A stretch of 64,000 bases of DNA from Actinomadura rudentiformis (GCF_008923185.1 NZ_WBMT01000012.1:1-64000); one strand, 5' to 3'. Positions 34,401 through 42,611 are shown, counted from the stretch's first letter. Notes: generated from the sequence alone by a model not told the origin. Numbers and translations: made by a program.

Positions 34401-34955
34401 ATGAGCAACGCGTACTCGCCCGTTCGTGAGCTGAACCTCCTCAAAGAGCTCCAGGATCGGTCCCCGGGTTACTACTCGGGCGGGTTCGAGTTGCGGGACT
34501 TCGGCTACGATCCCGGGCTAGCCGAGTGGCTCGACCTGAAAGATCCTCACGACTTGGAGTTCCTCGACCGGCTGATCCCTTTCGCTCAGGCCAGCACTTC
34601 AGGATCCTTCTTCGCGCTGTGGAAGTGCGACGACCGGGAAGATCTCGCCACGCTGCCTGTGATCCGGTTCGGCGACGAGGGCGACCTCGACGTCGTTGCG
34701 CAGGGCCTGCGGGAGCTGTTCGAACTCCTTGCTCTCGACAGTGAGAGCTTCGACCTTGAAGGTCCCGACGAGGGTTATTACGACACCGAGGACGGCCACA
34801 CAGATGGCCACAGCGCGTACCTCGAATGGTTGGAGGAGAACTTCGGGCTTGCGCCGCCGGAAGACCCGGACAGTATGCTCGACCGCGCTGAACAGGAGTA
34901 CGGTGCCCGATTCCGCGATTGGTTGCGACAGTTCGCGCCCGGTGACTGGACCTGA
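34401..34955 (+). CDS. SMI1/KNR4 (SUKH)-like protein
   Basis: A 184-aa acidic protein from ATG 34401, with GAGAGGG upstream. The central part (DLEFLDRLIPFAQASTSGSF then FALWKCDDREDLATLPVIRF, GDEGDLDVVAQGLRELFELL) resembles SUKH-fold proteins, which often serve as immunity proteins against polymorphic toxins. No toxin gene is next to it. It lies within the decayed integrative element and has lower GC than the housekeeping genes. Family assignment is from pattern memory and is moderate only. Confidence 0.55.
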   Translation: MSNAYSPVRELNLLKELQDRSPGYYSGGFELRDFGYDPGLAEWLDLKDPHDLEFLDRLIPFAQASTSGSFFALWKCDDREDLATLPVIRFGDEGDLDVVAQGLRELFELLALDSESFDLEGPDEGYYDTEDGHTDGHSAYLEWLEENFGLAPPEDPDSMLDRAEQEYGARFRDWLRQFAPGDWT

Positions 34956-35183
34956 GGAAATGACGACCCTGGCGTCCATAGGAGCGACCTCCCGCACAGT
35001 CCTCCACCTGAGCTTCCCAGAGTCGGAGGCCCCGCCGGAAGCATTGTGTGGACTCCGGCTATGACCCACGTGAGAGGGCTGCCGTCCAATGCCGTAGGCA
35101 CCCGGAGGGCGAGAAACGCGAGTTGGCCGGCGGCCTGCGCCCATCATCGTTGGCAGGAGAATCGCCCATGCCACAATCACCCG

Positions 35184-35387
35184 GTGACCCTCACAACCTG
35201 GGAACATGACGGTGACCACTGGTGCATGCTCGTCACGCTTAATGCAGAAGGCCGCTATTTCGAGCTAAGTGAAGCCCGTGCCATGACAGCCATGGCCGAA
35301 GATGGCGTGCTCATGCCGGGCCCCACCGCCGTGACCGTCCACGTCTACACCCCGGCCGAAGAGAAGCCGTCCATGGCCTCCTTTTGA
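35184..35387 (+). CDS. Small hypothetical protein, possibly frameshifted at its end
   Basis: A 67-aa frame from GTG 35184 (TLTTWEHDGDHWCMLVTLNA, EGRYFELSEARAMTAMAEDG...). I recognise no family. The stop TTTTGA lies at a T-run; a shift of one base there continues the protein as DERQEVPFEVLRQFVERVSE then ALDAET-stop (to about 35466), which also looks coding. Either the gene has a frameshift or two tiny genes overlap. It is inside the tRNA-Arg element. Confidence 0.4.
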   Translation: MTLTTWEHDGDHWCMLVTLNAEGRYFELSEARAMTAMAEDGVLMPGPTAVTVHVYTPAEEKPSMASF

Positions 35388-35589
35388 CGAGCGCCAGGAA
35401 GTGCCGTTCGAAGTTCTCAGGCAATTCGTCGAGCGTGTCAGCGAAGCACTCGACGCCGAGACCTGACCGGGCGGTGGCGCGGCCTGGTGACTGCCGTCCG
35501 GCCAGGCGACAAGGCGGGCGTCGCCGATGCGCGGCCGGGCGCGCGCCGCTGGTGACCGGCGCCCACGCCGCACGCTCCGGCGGCGCCGG

Positions 35590-36141
35590 CGGCGGGCCGC
35601 GCCAACGGCGCGAGCGCCGCCGCCCTTGATGCGGTCCGCCAGGTCGGTAGGACGCAGGGTCCTCGCCTCGTGGCTGTGTTCGCGTGCATGTACTACGGCA
35701 TGCTGCGGCCGTCTGAGGCGATCAACCTCCGTAGGAGCGACTGCACCTTGCCTCCGGAGGGCTGGGGCCTGCTGGAATTGGACCAAGTGAAGTCGGCGGC
35801 GGGCAAGCGGTGGACGGATGACGGAGCGGTTCATGAGACGCGCGGGCTCAAGGGCCGTCCCCAAGGACACCGTACGGCGTGTGCCAATTCCGCCTGAGCT
35901 GGTCAAAGTGCTCCGCGAGCATCTCGACGAATACGGGGCTGGCCCCGATGGTCGGCTGTTCCGCACCTACCGGGGCGGGGTCTACCAGCCTTCGACGCTG
36001 TGGCAGGTTCTCGGCAAGGCGCGGCCAAAGGCGCTGACGGCTGCCCAGGTGAAGACTCCGCAGGGTTGGAGCCCCGGTTCTCTCGCGGGGGCTTGGGTAG
36101 ACGCCCTCGGGGCCATTCCGCGTATGTTCCGGGAATGGTGA
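35590..36141 (+). pseudogene. Tyrosine integrase remnant, frameshifted and lacking its C-terminus
   Basis: Frame 1 reads ALDAVRQVGRTQGPRLVAVF, then ACMYYGMLRPSEAINLRRSD, with the box I Arg in LRPSEAINL. At the CCCC run 35859-35862 the homology passes into another frame (KDTVRRVPIPPELVKVLREH, LDEYGAGPDGRLFRTYRGG), a +1 shift. It continues to ...KARPKALTAAQVKTP and then loses similarity. The HxxR and catalytic Tyr boxes are missing, as is most of the N-terminal domain. It is the integrase of the element inserted at tRNA-Arg, now inactive. Confidence 0.85.
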
Positions 36142-36171
36142 CGAACGGCGGCACATGGCTGCACATGTGCG

Positions 36172-36212
36172 AAACCCCGGTGACTGCTGTCGAGGCAGGT
36201 CAACCGGGGTTT
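36172..36212. terminator. Hairpin AAACCCCGGT / ACCGGGGTTT with T-run
   Basis: A perfect 10-bp stem around a 21-nt loop, followed on the + strand by TTTT; on the - strand it lies 18 bp beyond the 3' end of tRNA-Arg. It could end both the integrase and the tRNA transcripts. Confidence 0.75.
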
Positions 36213-36226
36213 TTGCTGATCTTGTG

Positions 36227-36258
36227 GGGTGCCCCCTGCAGGATTCGAACCTGCGCTC
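36227..36258. repeat. Putative attachment site within tRNA-Arg
   Basis: This 32-bp block, the 3' end of the tRNA plus 3 flanking bases, is the partner of 34090-34120. Integration used the tRNA 3' end and restored the gene. Confidence 0.75.
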
Positions 36259-36301
36259 ACGGCTCCGGAGGCCGTTGCTCTATCCCCTGAGCTAAGGGGG
36301 C
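36230..36301 (-). tRNA. tRNA-Arg (anticodon CCG)
   Basis: 72 nt without encoded CCA. It folds fully: acceptor GCCCCCT / AGGGGGC, D-stem GCTC/GAGC, anticodon stem ACGGC/GCCGT with loop CTCCGGA (anticodon CCG, reads codon CGG), 4-nt variable region, and T-stem GCAGG/CCTGC with loop TTCGAAT. The discriminator base is A. It is divergent from the response regulator gene. Confidence 0.95.
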
Positions 36302-36411
36302 GTTGCGCTGAGGTCGCTCGGCGCGGAATGAAGGCTACCAGGGTTCGGGAGCTTGCGTGCACCTGGGCGTTCCAGGTGCGTTGCTCTGTGGAGTCGACTA
36401 ACTTCGAGGCC

Positions 36412-36795
36412 GTGACCAAGCCACTGGGACGCGTGCTGGTTGTCGACGATGACGAGGTGATCAGGCAGCTCATCGCCGTCAACCTGCAGCTTGAGGGGTT
36501 CGAGGTGGCGACGGCGGTGGACGGGCAGGACTGCCTCGAGAAGGTGCGGGACATCCAGCCCGATGTGATCACGTTGGACGTGATGATGCCGCGGCTGGAC
36601 GGGTGGGTGACGGCGGTGCGGCTGCGGGAGGACCCGGAGACCGAGCATGTGAAGGTCGTCATGATCACGGCGCGGGCGCAGGAGCATGATGTGCGGCGGG
36701 GGCATGAGATCGGCGTCGACGCCTATGTGACCAAGCCCTTCGACCCCAACCAGCTGATCCAGACGGTGCGCAAGCTGGCTGCGTTGTCCAGATAG
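36412..36795 (+). CDS. Stand-alone response regulator (CheY-like receiver)
   Basis: A 127-aa single receiver domain from GTG 36412; an open extension to 36229 runs through the tRNA and is rejected. The acidic triad VDDD (11-14), phospho-acceptor D56 in ITLDVMMPRLDG, a Thr/Ser position in VVMITAR and K108 in YVTKPFDPNQL are all present. There is no output domain, so it should signal by protein contact. It lies between tRNA-Arg and nrtL with 21 bp to the latter, upstream of the lysine/threonine genes. No histidine kinase is adjacent. Confidence 0.9.
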   Translation: MTKPLGRVLVVDDDEVIRQLIAVNLQLEGFEVATAVDGQDCLEKVRDIQPDVITLDVMMPRLDGWVTAVRLREDPETEHVKVVMITARAQEHDVRRGHEIGVDAYVTKPFDPNQLIQTVRKLAALSR

Positions 36796-36816
36796 TGGTC
36801 GGATAGTCTCACGAGC

Positions 36817-37497
36817 GTGACCCCAGCCGATGTCAGCAGTGCCATCGCGCGCGCCGTCGGCGTGCGCGAGGTGCCGTTGACCTGTGTGGGGGCGGGACTT
36901 TATGGCAGTCCGGTGGCCTTGCGGATGGGGCTCGATCCCGAGGGTGTCGCGGAGCGGGTGCGGGAAGAGCCGGGGATCTTGGGGGTTGAGACCTCCGGGG
37001 GCTTTCTGACGGTCTCGGTGGGGGTCGCGGAGACCGTTCAGAGCGTGCTGGACGAGGGCGACGCGTACGGGCGCGCTGAGGTGCCGCGGGGTGGTTGGGC
37101 CGACAGGCCACGGATCTTTGAGAACCCTGGATTCCGGGTGCGTTATGCCTATGCGCGGGCCGTTGCGGTGGGGCGGCGCGCCAGGGATCTTGGGCTGCGC
37201 GGGGGAACGGCTGAGGGGCTTCGCGGCGAGGAGCTTGCGGTGGTGGGTGCTCTGGGTGACTTCCCGGGGCGGGCCGCGCAGGCCGAACGGGAGCGGGACG
37301 CCTCGGCGTTGATGAAGTGCCTGGAGCGACTGGCCGACGCTTTTCATGGTGTCTATGAGCGGTGCCCGGCGTTGCCCCAGGGCGACGAGAAACCCGGGGC
37401 GGTGCACGAGGCCCGAGTCACTCTGGCAAAGGCTGCGCGCATCGCCCTCGGCAATGGCCTGAAGATGATCGGTGAGACCCCTAGAGAGCGGATATGA
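36817..37497 (+). CDS. nrtL: ArgRS-related anticodon-binding protein (DALR domain), NrtL type
   Basis: A 226-aa protein equivalent to the C-terminal, DALR anticodon-binding part of arginyl-tRNA synthetase without the catalytic HIGH/KMSKS core. The helical block FRVRYAYARAVAVGRRARDL, the LVGALGDFPGRAAQAERERD-type segment and LMKCLERLADAFHGVYERCP match the DALR domain (usually ...YA.AR..S..R...). RefSeq names this actinobacterial family NrtL. It starts at GTG 36817 and overlaps lysA by ATGA, so translation is coupled. It is close to tRNA-Arg, but what it binds is unknown. Confidence 0.8.
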   Translation: MTPADVSSAIARAVGVREVPLTCVGAGLYGSPVALRMGLDPEGVAERVREEPGILGVETSGGFLTVSVGVAETVQSVLDEGDAYGRAEVPRGGWADRPRIFENPGFRVRYAYARAVAVGRRARDLGLRGGTAEGLRGEELAVVGALGDFPGRAAQAERERDASALMKCLERLADAFHGVYERCPALPQGDEKPGAVHEARVTLAKAARIALGNGLKMIGETPRERI

Positions 37498-38885
37498 GCA
37501 GAGTTCACCCGGCCGGGCCCCGGCACGCGGACGTGTTGACCGAAGACCACCCGATGCCGCCGGCGGAGGATCTGAACGCCCTGGACCCGGCTGTGTGGCC
37601 GCATGGCGCAAGGCGGGAGGAGGGCGTTCTCAACCTCGGCGGGATCGATGTGCGGGATCTCGCGGCGGAGTACGGGACGCCCTTGTACGTCTATGACGAG
37701 CACGACGTACGGGCACGGGCGCGGGAGTACGCGGCGGCGTTCCACGACGGCGACGTCCACTATGCGGGCAAGGCGTTCCTCTGCACGGCGGTGGCCAAGT
37801 GGCTGAACGAGGAGGGCCTCGGCCTGGACGTGTGCAGTGGGGGAGAGCTGGCCGTGGCCCTCGCCGCGGGCTTCCCGGTGGAGCGGATCACGCTGCACGG
37901 CAACAACAAGGCGCCCTGGGAGCTTGAGCGCGCCCTGGAGGCCGGCGTCGGGCGGATCGTCCTCGACTCGTTCGAGGAGATCGCGCGGCTGGCCTTCCTG
38001 GCGGGGGAGCGCGGCGTCCGGCCGAAGGTCATGATCCGCGTGACCACGGGCGTCGAGGCGCACACGCACGAGTTCATCGCGACCGCCCATGATGATCAGA
38101 AGTTCGGGTTCTCGCGGAGTTCGGGTGCGGCCCTGGAGGCGGTACGGCGGGTGCTGGATCTTGATCAGCTGGAGCTGATCGGGCTGCATTCCCACATCGG
38201 ATCGCAGATCTTCGACACCGACGGCTTCGAGGTCGCGGCGCACCGGCTGGCCGAACTGCTCGTCGCCATCCGCGACGAGCACGGGATCGAGCTGCCCGAG
38301 CTCGACCTCGGCGGCGGCTACGGCATCGCGTACGTGCCGGGGGACGAGCCGCACGACCCCAAGGCGATGGCCGACGGGCTGCGGGCGATCGTGGCCCGCG
38401 AGTGCAAGGCGTACGAGCTGAGGATGCCGCGCCTGACGGTCGAGCCGGGGCGCGCGATCACAGGACCCGGCGGGGTCACCCTGTACGAGGTCGGCACCGT
38501 CAAGGACGTCGAGGGCCTGCGGACGTACGTCTCGGTGAACGGCGGGATGAGCGACAACCTGCGCACCGCCCTCTACGGCGCCGAGTACACCTGCGTACTG
38601 GCCAGCCGGACCTCCGACGCTCCTCCCATGCTCAGCAGACTTGTCGGTAAGCACTGCGAAAGTGGCGACATTATCGTGCGTGACCTGTGGTTGCCCGCAG
38701 ATCTTGCGCCGGGGGACCTGGTGGCGGTCGCGGCGACCGGTGCGTACTGTCGGTCGATGGCCAGCAACTACAACTACGTCCCCAAGCCCGCCGTGGTGGC
38801 GGTCAAGGACGGCACGTCCCGGGTCATCGTCCGCCGTGAGACCGACGACGACCTGCTCCGGCTCGACGCGGAGGCCAACGCCTGA
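37494..38885 (+). CDS. lysA: Diaminopimelate decarboxylase
   Basis: A 463-aa PLP enzyme making L-lysine from meso-diaminopimelate, the last step of the pathway. It is a fold-type III TIM barrel with the Schiff-base lysine K93 in HYAGKAFLC, the substrate block VCSGGELAVALAAGF, His in LIGLHSHIGSQIFD, the phosphate loop LDLGGGYGIAY and the dimer-interface Cys in GKHCESGDII. An N-terminal extension of about 45 residues is typical of actinobacteria. It overlaps nrtL by 4 bp and is followed by the 20-bp repeat array and hom. Confidence 0.97.
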   Translation: MSRVHPAGPRHADVLTEDHPMPPAEDLNALDPAVWPHGARREEGVLNLGGIDVRDLAAEYGTPLYVYDEHDVRARAREYAAAFHDGDVHYAGKAFLCTAVAKWLNEEGLGLDVCSGGELAVALAAGFPVERITLHGNNKAPWELERALEAGVGRIVLDSFEEIARLAFLAGERGVRPKVMIRVTTGVEAHTHEFIATAHDDQKFGFSRSSGAALEAVRRVLDLDQLELIGLHSHIGSQIFDTDGFEVAAHRLAELLVAIRDEHGIELPELDLGGGYGIAYVPGDEPHDPKAMADGLRAIVARECKAYELRMPRLTVEPGRAITGPGGVTLYEVGTVKDVEGLRTYVSVNGGMSDNLRTALYGAEYTCVLASRTSDAPPMLSRLVGKHCESGDIIVRDLWLPADLAPGDLVAVAATGAYCRSMASNYNYVPKPAVVAVKDGTSRVIVRRETDDDLLRLDAEANA

Positions 38886-38900
38886 AGCAGATGGGCGCAG

Positions 38901-39060
38901 GCAGGGACGTGAAAGTGGAGGCGAGCGCGCGGAAGCAGAGCGCGGGCGCGTGAAAGTGGAGGCGGGCGCGTGAAAGCGGAGCGCGGGCGCAGAGAAGTGG
39001 TGGCAGGCGCTGAAATCGGAGGCAGGCGCGTGAAGACGGAGGTAGGACCGTGAAACCCGA
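38901..39060 (+). repeat. 20-bp tandem repeat array forming the hom translation start
   Basis: Eight consecutive 20-bp units (consensus GGCGGGCGCGTGAAAGCGGA, imperfect; the second and fifth diverge most) fill the gap between lysA and hom. GTG-AAA/AAG recurs at 38950, 38970, 39030 and 39050, and purine-rich SD-like GGAGG/GGAG follows most units. The last unit carries the hom start (GTG 39050), and the SD GGAGG at 39038-39042 belongs to the preceding one. The period is not a multiple of 3, so the GTGs lie in different frames. Confidence 0.85.
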
Positions 39061-40378
39061 ACGGGCGCCGAAACCTGGAAAGGCGCTGCGGGTGGCGCTG
39101 CTGGGCTGCGGCGTCGTCGGCACCGAGGTCGTACGGCTGCTGAGCGAGCAGGCGGACGATCTCGCGGCGCGTGTCGGCGCCCCGCTGGAGCTGGCCGGGA
39201 TCGCGGTGCGGCGCCTGGACCGGCAGCGCGAGGGCGTGGATCCGGCGCTGGTCACCACCGACGCGCACACCCTGGTCACCCGGGACGACGTCGACCTCGT
39301 CATCGAGGTGATCGGCGGGATCGAGCCCGCCCGCACGCTCCTCCTGGAGGCGATGAAGGCCGGCAAGTCGGTGATCAGCGCGAACAAGGCGCTGCTGGCC
39401 GAGGACGGCGAGACGCTCTTCGCGGCCGCCCGCGAGTACGGCGCCGACATCTACTACGAGGCCGCCGTGGCCGGGGCGATCCCGCTGCTCCGGCCGCTGC
39501 GCGAGTCGCTGGTCGGCGATCATGTGCACCGGGTGCTCGGCATCGTGAACGGCACCACCAACTACATCCTCGACCAGATGGACACCCACGGCGCGGGCTT
39601 CAACGACGCGCTGGAGGACGCCCAGGCGCTCGGGTACGCCGAGGCCGACCCGACGGCCGACGTCGAGGGCTTCGACGCGGCGGCCAAGGCGGCGATCTTG
39701 GCGCAGCTCGCGTTCCACACCCGTGTGACCGCCGCCGACGTCCATCGCGAGGGCATCACCGAGGTCACCGCCGCCGACGTGTCCGGCGCCCAGGAGATGG
39801 ACAGCGTGGTCAAGCTGCTGGCCATCTGCGAACGCGTGCCGGCGGAGGACGGCCGGAACGGGCGCGGCGTCTCCGTACGCGTCCATCCGGCCATGATCCC
39901 CCGGTCGCATCCCCTGGCGAGCGTCCGCGAGGCGTACAACGCGGTGTTCGTCGAGGCCGAGTCGGCGGGCTCGCTCATGTTCTACGGCGCGGGCGCGGGA
40001 GGCGCGCCCACCGCGTCGGCCGTCCTGGGCGACCTGGTCGCCGTGGCCCGCAACCTGGTCGGCGGTACGTCCGGCCCGGTCGAGGTGACGTACGCGCAGT
40101 TGCCCGTCCTCCCCATGGGTGAGACGGTGACGCGCTACTACATCCAGCTTGACGTGGCCGACCGCCCCGGTGTCCTGGCCACGGTCGCCGAAGAGTTCGC
40201 ACGCCACGGCGTGTCCATCCGTTCCGTACGCCAGGAGGGTCTGGGGGAGGACGCCCAGCTCGTGGTGGTGACGCACCGGGCCTCGGACGCGGCGCTGTCG
40301 GCGACGGTCGAGGGCCTCCGCAACCTTGAGATGGTCCGCGAGGTGGCGAGCGTCATGCGCGTCGAGGGCGACGAATAA
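39050..40378 (+). CDS. hom: Homoserine dehydrogenase
   Basis: A 442-aa NAD(P)-dependent enzyme reducing aspartate semialdehyde to homoserine. The nucleotide-binding VALLGCGVVGTEVVRLL is at about residues 15-31, the catalytic domain has SANKALLAEDG and YEAAVAGAIPLLRPLRESL, then GILNGTTNYIL-like GIVNGTTNYILDQM. The C-terminal ACT domain (YIQLDVADRPGVLATVAEEF, about 360-435) allows threonine feedback inhibition. GTG 39050 lies in the last unit of the 20-bp array. It is followed by thrC and thrB. Confidence 0.97.
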   Translation: MKPERAPKPGKALRVALLGCGVVGTEVVRLLSEQADDLAARVGAPLELAGIAVRRLDRQREGVDPALVTTDAHTLVTRDDVDLVIEVIGGIEPARTLLLEAMKAGKSVISANKALLAEDGETLFAAAREYGADIYYEAAVAGAIPLLRPLRESLVGDHVHRVLGIVNGTTNYILDQMDTHGAGFNDALEDAQALGYAEADPTADVEGFDAAAKAAILAQLAFHTRVTAADVHREGITEVTAADVSGAQEMDSVVKLLAICERVPAEDGRNGRGVSVRVHPAMIPRSHPLASVREAYNAVFVEAESAGSLMFYGAGAGGAPTASAVLGDLVAVARNLVGGTSGPVEVTYAQLPVLPMGETVTRYYIQLDVADRPGVLATVAEEFARHGVSIRSVRQEGLGEDAQLVVVTHRASDAALSATVEGLRNLEMVREVASVMRVEGDE

Positions 40379-40506
40379 TCCCGCGGGCGATCCCACTGAT
40401 CCCGTGGGTGATCCCACAAAGTGAGATCGCGGGTGCGCGGGACGGTATCGGCCCCGGTGACACCGGTAGAATCCGCACAACATCGCAGGTCATCGAGGAG
40501 ACGACT

Positions 40507-41577
40507 GTGAACGCGACCGCTCGCCGTGCCTGGCGTGGACTGATCGAGGAGTACCGCGACCGGCTTCCGGTGACGGACCAGACCCCCGTGGTGACGCTGC
40601 TGGAGGGCGGCACGCCGCTGGTGCCCGCCGGCCGGTTGTCCCAGCTCACCGGCTGCGAGGTCTACCTCAAGGTCGAGGGCGCCAACCCCACCGGTTCGTT
40701 CAAGGACCGCGGGATGACGATGGCCATCAGCAAGGCCGCCGAGGACGGCGCCAAGGCCGTGATCTGCGCCTCCACCGGCAACACCTCCGCCTCGGCCGCC
40801 GCCTACGCGGTACGGGCCGGGATGACCTGCGCGGTGCTCGTACCCCAAGGCAAGATCGCGATGGGCAAGCTCGCGCAGGCTCTGGTGCACGGCGCGCGGC
40901 TGCTGCAGGTGGACGGCAACTTCGACGACTGCCTTGAGTTGGCCCGCAAGCTGTCCGTGGACTACCCGGTGGCGCTGGTCAACTCGGTCAACAAGTACCG
41001 GCTCCAGGGCCAGAAGACCGCCGCGTTCGAGATCGTCGACGCCCTCGGCGACGCGCCGGACGTGCACTGCCTGCCGGTCGGCAACGCGGGCAACATCTCC
41101 GCGTACTGGATGGGTTACAAGGAGTACGCGGCCGACGACATGTCGTCTCGGACGCCGCGAATGCTGGGCTTCCAGGCCAGCGGGGCCGCCCCGTTCGTCA
41201 AGGGCGAGCCGGTGCTCAAGCCGCAGACCATCGCCACCGCCATCCGCATCGGCAACCCGGCCTCGTGGGACCTGGCGATCGCCGCGCGCGACGAGTCCGG
41301 CGGCGCCATCGACTCGGTCACCGACCGGCAGATCCTGCGCGCCTACCGGATGCTGGCCTCCGAAGAGGGCGTGTTCGTGGAGCCGGCCTCCGCCGCGAGC
41401 GTGGCAGGTCTGCTCCAGGCCCACGAGCAGGGAGTCGTGCAGTCCGGCTCCAAGGTCGTCTGCACCGTGACCGGAAACGGCCTCAAGGATCCCGATTGGG
41501 CGATCTCCGGCGCGCCCGCTCCCACCACGGTCAAGGTCGACGCGCACGCCGCCGCCTCCGCCCTGGGTCTCACATGA
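40507..41577 (+). CDS. thrC: Threonine synthase
   Basis: A 356-aa PLP enzyme converting O-phosphohomoserine to threonine. K66 in PTGSFKDRGM binds PLP; the phosphate loop is PVGNAGNISAYWMGY and the serine-rich ICASTGNTSASAAAYA is near 95-110. It is the short actinobacterial type. GTG 40507 follows GAGGAG at 7 nt; a 33-codon upstream extension is less likely. The 128-bp gap after hom contains repeated GATCCC elements with possible hairpins. It overlaps thrB by ATGA. Confidence 0.96.
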   Translation: MNATARRAWRGLIEEYRDRLPVTDQTPVVTLLEGGTPLVPAGRLSQLTGCEVYLKVEGANPTGSFKDRGMTMAISKAAEDGAKAVICASTGNTSASAAAYAVRAGMTCAVLVPQGKIAMGKLAQALVHGARLLQVDGNFDDCLELARKLSVDYPVALVNSVNKYRLQGQKTAAFEIVDALGDAPDVHCLPVGNAGNISAYWMGYKEYAADDMSSRTPRMLGFQASGAAPFVKGEPVLKPQTIATAIRIGNPASWDLAIAARDESGGAIDSVTDRQILRAYRMLASEEGVFVEPASAASVAGLLQAHEQGVVQSGSKVVCTVTGNGLKDPDWAISGAPAPTTVKVDAHAAASALGLT

Positions 41578-42611
41578 GCCCAGGGCACGCCGAGCAAGGC
41601 GGGCACGCCAGGCCTGCCGGGCACGCCGAGCGAGCCGGCTGGCCTACGGAGCCCGTGATCGTCCAGGCGCCGGCCACCAGCGCCAATCTGGGGCCGGGAT
41701 TCGACACGCTGGGGCTCGCGCTCACCCTGTACGACGACGTCGAGGTCGCGGTGACCGATGGCGGCCTGTCCATCGAGGTCGAGGGCGAGGGCGTCGAGGT
41801 CGCCGACCGCGGCGAGCGTCATCTGATCGTCAAGGTGCTGCGGCGCGCGTTCGACCGCATCGACCAATTGGCCGGGTCCGGCCTCGAACGCCCCGCACTT
41901 GGACACCCTCTCGGAGAGCCGCTCGGACGCCCTCTCGGGCAGCCCCCTGGGCTCCGCCTGCGGTGTACGAACCGCATCCCGCACAGCCGTGGCCTGGGTT
42001 CCTCCTCGGCGGCGATCGTCGCCGGGATCACCGCGGCCCGCGCCCTGCACCCGTACGGGAAGCTCCTTGACGACGAGGGCGCGCTGCGGCTCGCCACCGA
42101 GATCGAGGGGCACCCGGACAACGTCGCGCCCTGTCTCGCCGGCGGGCTGACCATTGCCTGGACCACCCCGACAGGGCCCGAGCTCGTACGGCTCGACCTG
42201 GATCGCCAGGTCGTGGCCTTCGTACCGGACCAGCGCCTCGCCACCGAGCAGGCGCGCGGGCTGCTGCCGGAGGCCGTCCCCCACAAGGACGCGGCCGCCA
42301 ACGCGGGCAGGGCCGCGCTCCTGATCGCGGCGCTGACAGGGGACCTGCCGCAGGACATCTTGCTGGACGCGACCGAGGACCGGCTGCACCAGGACTACCG
42401 AGCGCCCGCCATGCCCGAATCCGCTGCGCTGGTCGCCCGCCTGCGCGCGAAGGGGGTGCCGGCGGTGGTTTCCGGGGCAGGTCCTACTGTCCTGGCCTTC
42501 ACAACCGCATCACAAGTTGATTCGATAGGCGCGGAAGTGGGTAATGGGTGGCACATACACCCGCTGAACGTTGCCCCCCACGGCGCCTGCGTTCGGCTTG
42601 ACGGTGCGTAG
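41574..42611 (+). CDS. thrB: Homoserine kinase
   Basis: A 345-aa GHMP kinase phosphorylating homoserine. The N-terminal PATSANLGPGFDTLGLAL, the ATP loop NRIPHSRGLGSSSAAIVAG and the C-terminal VSGAGPTVLAF are all present. It is coupled to thrC by a 4-bp overlap. The first 25 residues are an unusual GHAEQGGHARPAGHAERAG repeat. A second low-complexity loop ERPALGHPLGEPLGRPLGQP (about residues 104-123) interrupts the domain before the ATP loop. Both look like local repeat expansions and leave the core intact. Confidence 0.95.
   Translation: MSPGHAEQGGHARPAGHAERAGWPTEPVIVQAPATSANLGPGFDTLGLALTLYDDVEVAVTDGGLSIEVEGEGVEVADRGERHLIVKVLRRAFDRIDQLAGSGLERPALGHPLGEPLGRPLGQPPGLRLRCTNRIPHSRGLGSSSAAIVAGITAARALHPYGKLLDDEGALRLATEIEGHPDNVAPCLAGGLTIAWTTPTGPELVRLDLDRQVVAFVPDQRLATEQARGLLPEAVPHKDAAANAGRAALLIAALTGDLPQDILLDATEDRLHQDYRAPAMPESAALVARLRAKGVPAVVSGAGPTVLAFTTASQVDSIGAEVGNGWHIHPLNVAPHGACVRLDGA

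Noticed and set aside
36229..36411. N-terminal extension of the response regulator
   Set aside because: It would be encoded by the antisense of tRNA-Arg; GTG 36412 begins the receiver domain correctly.
38901..39060. CRISPR array
   Set aside because: 20-bp units are contiguous with no spacers and carry RBS/start signals; no cas genes are present.
38774..40483. 569-codon minus-strand open frame
   Set aside because: Antisense to hom, and includes the 20-bp repeat; no recognisable domain.
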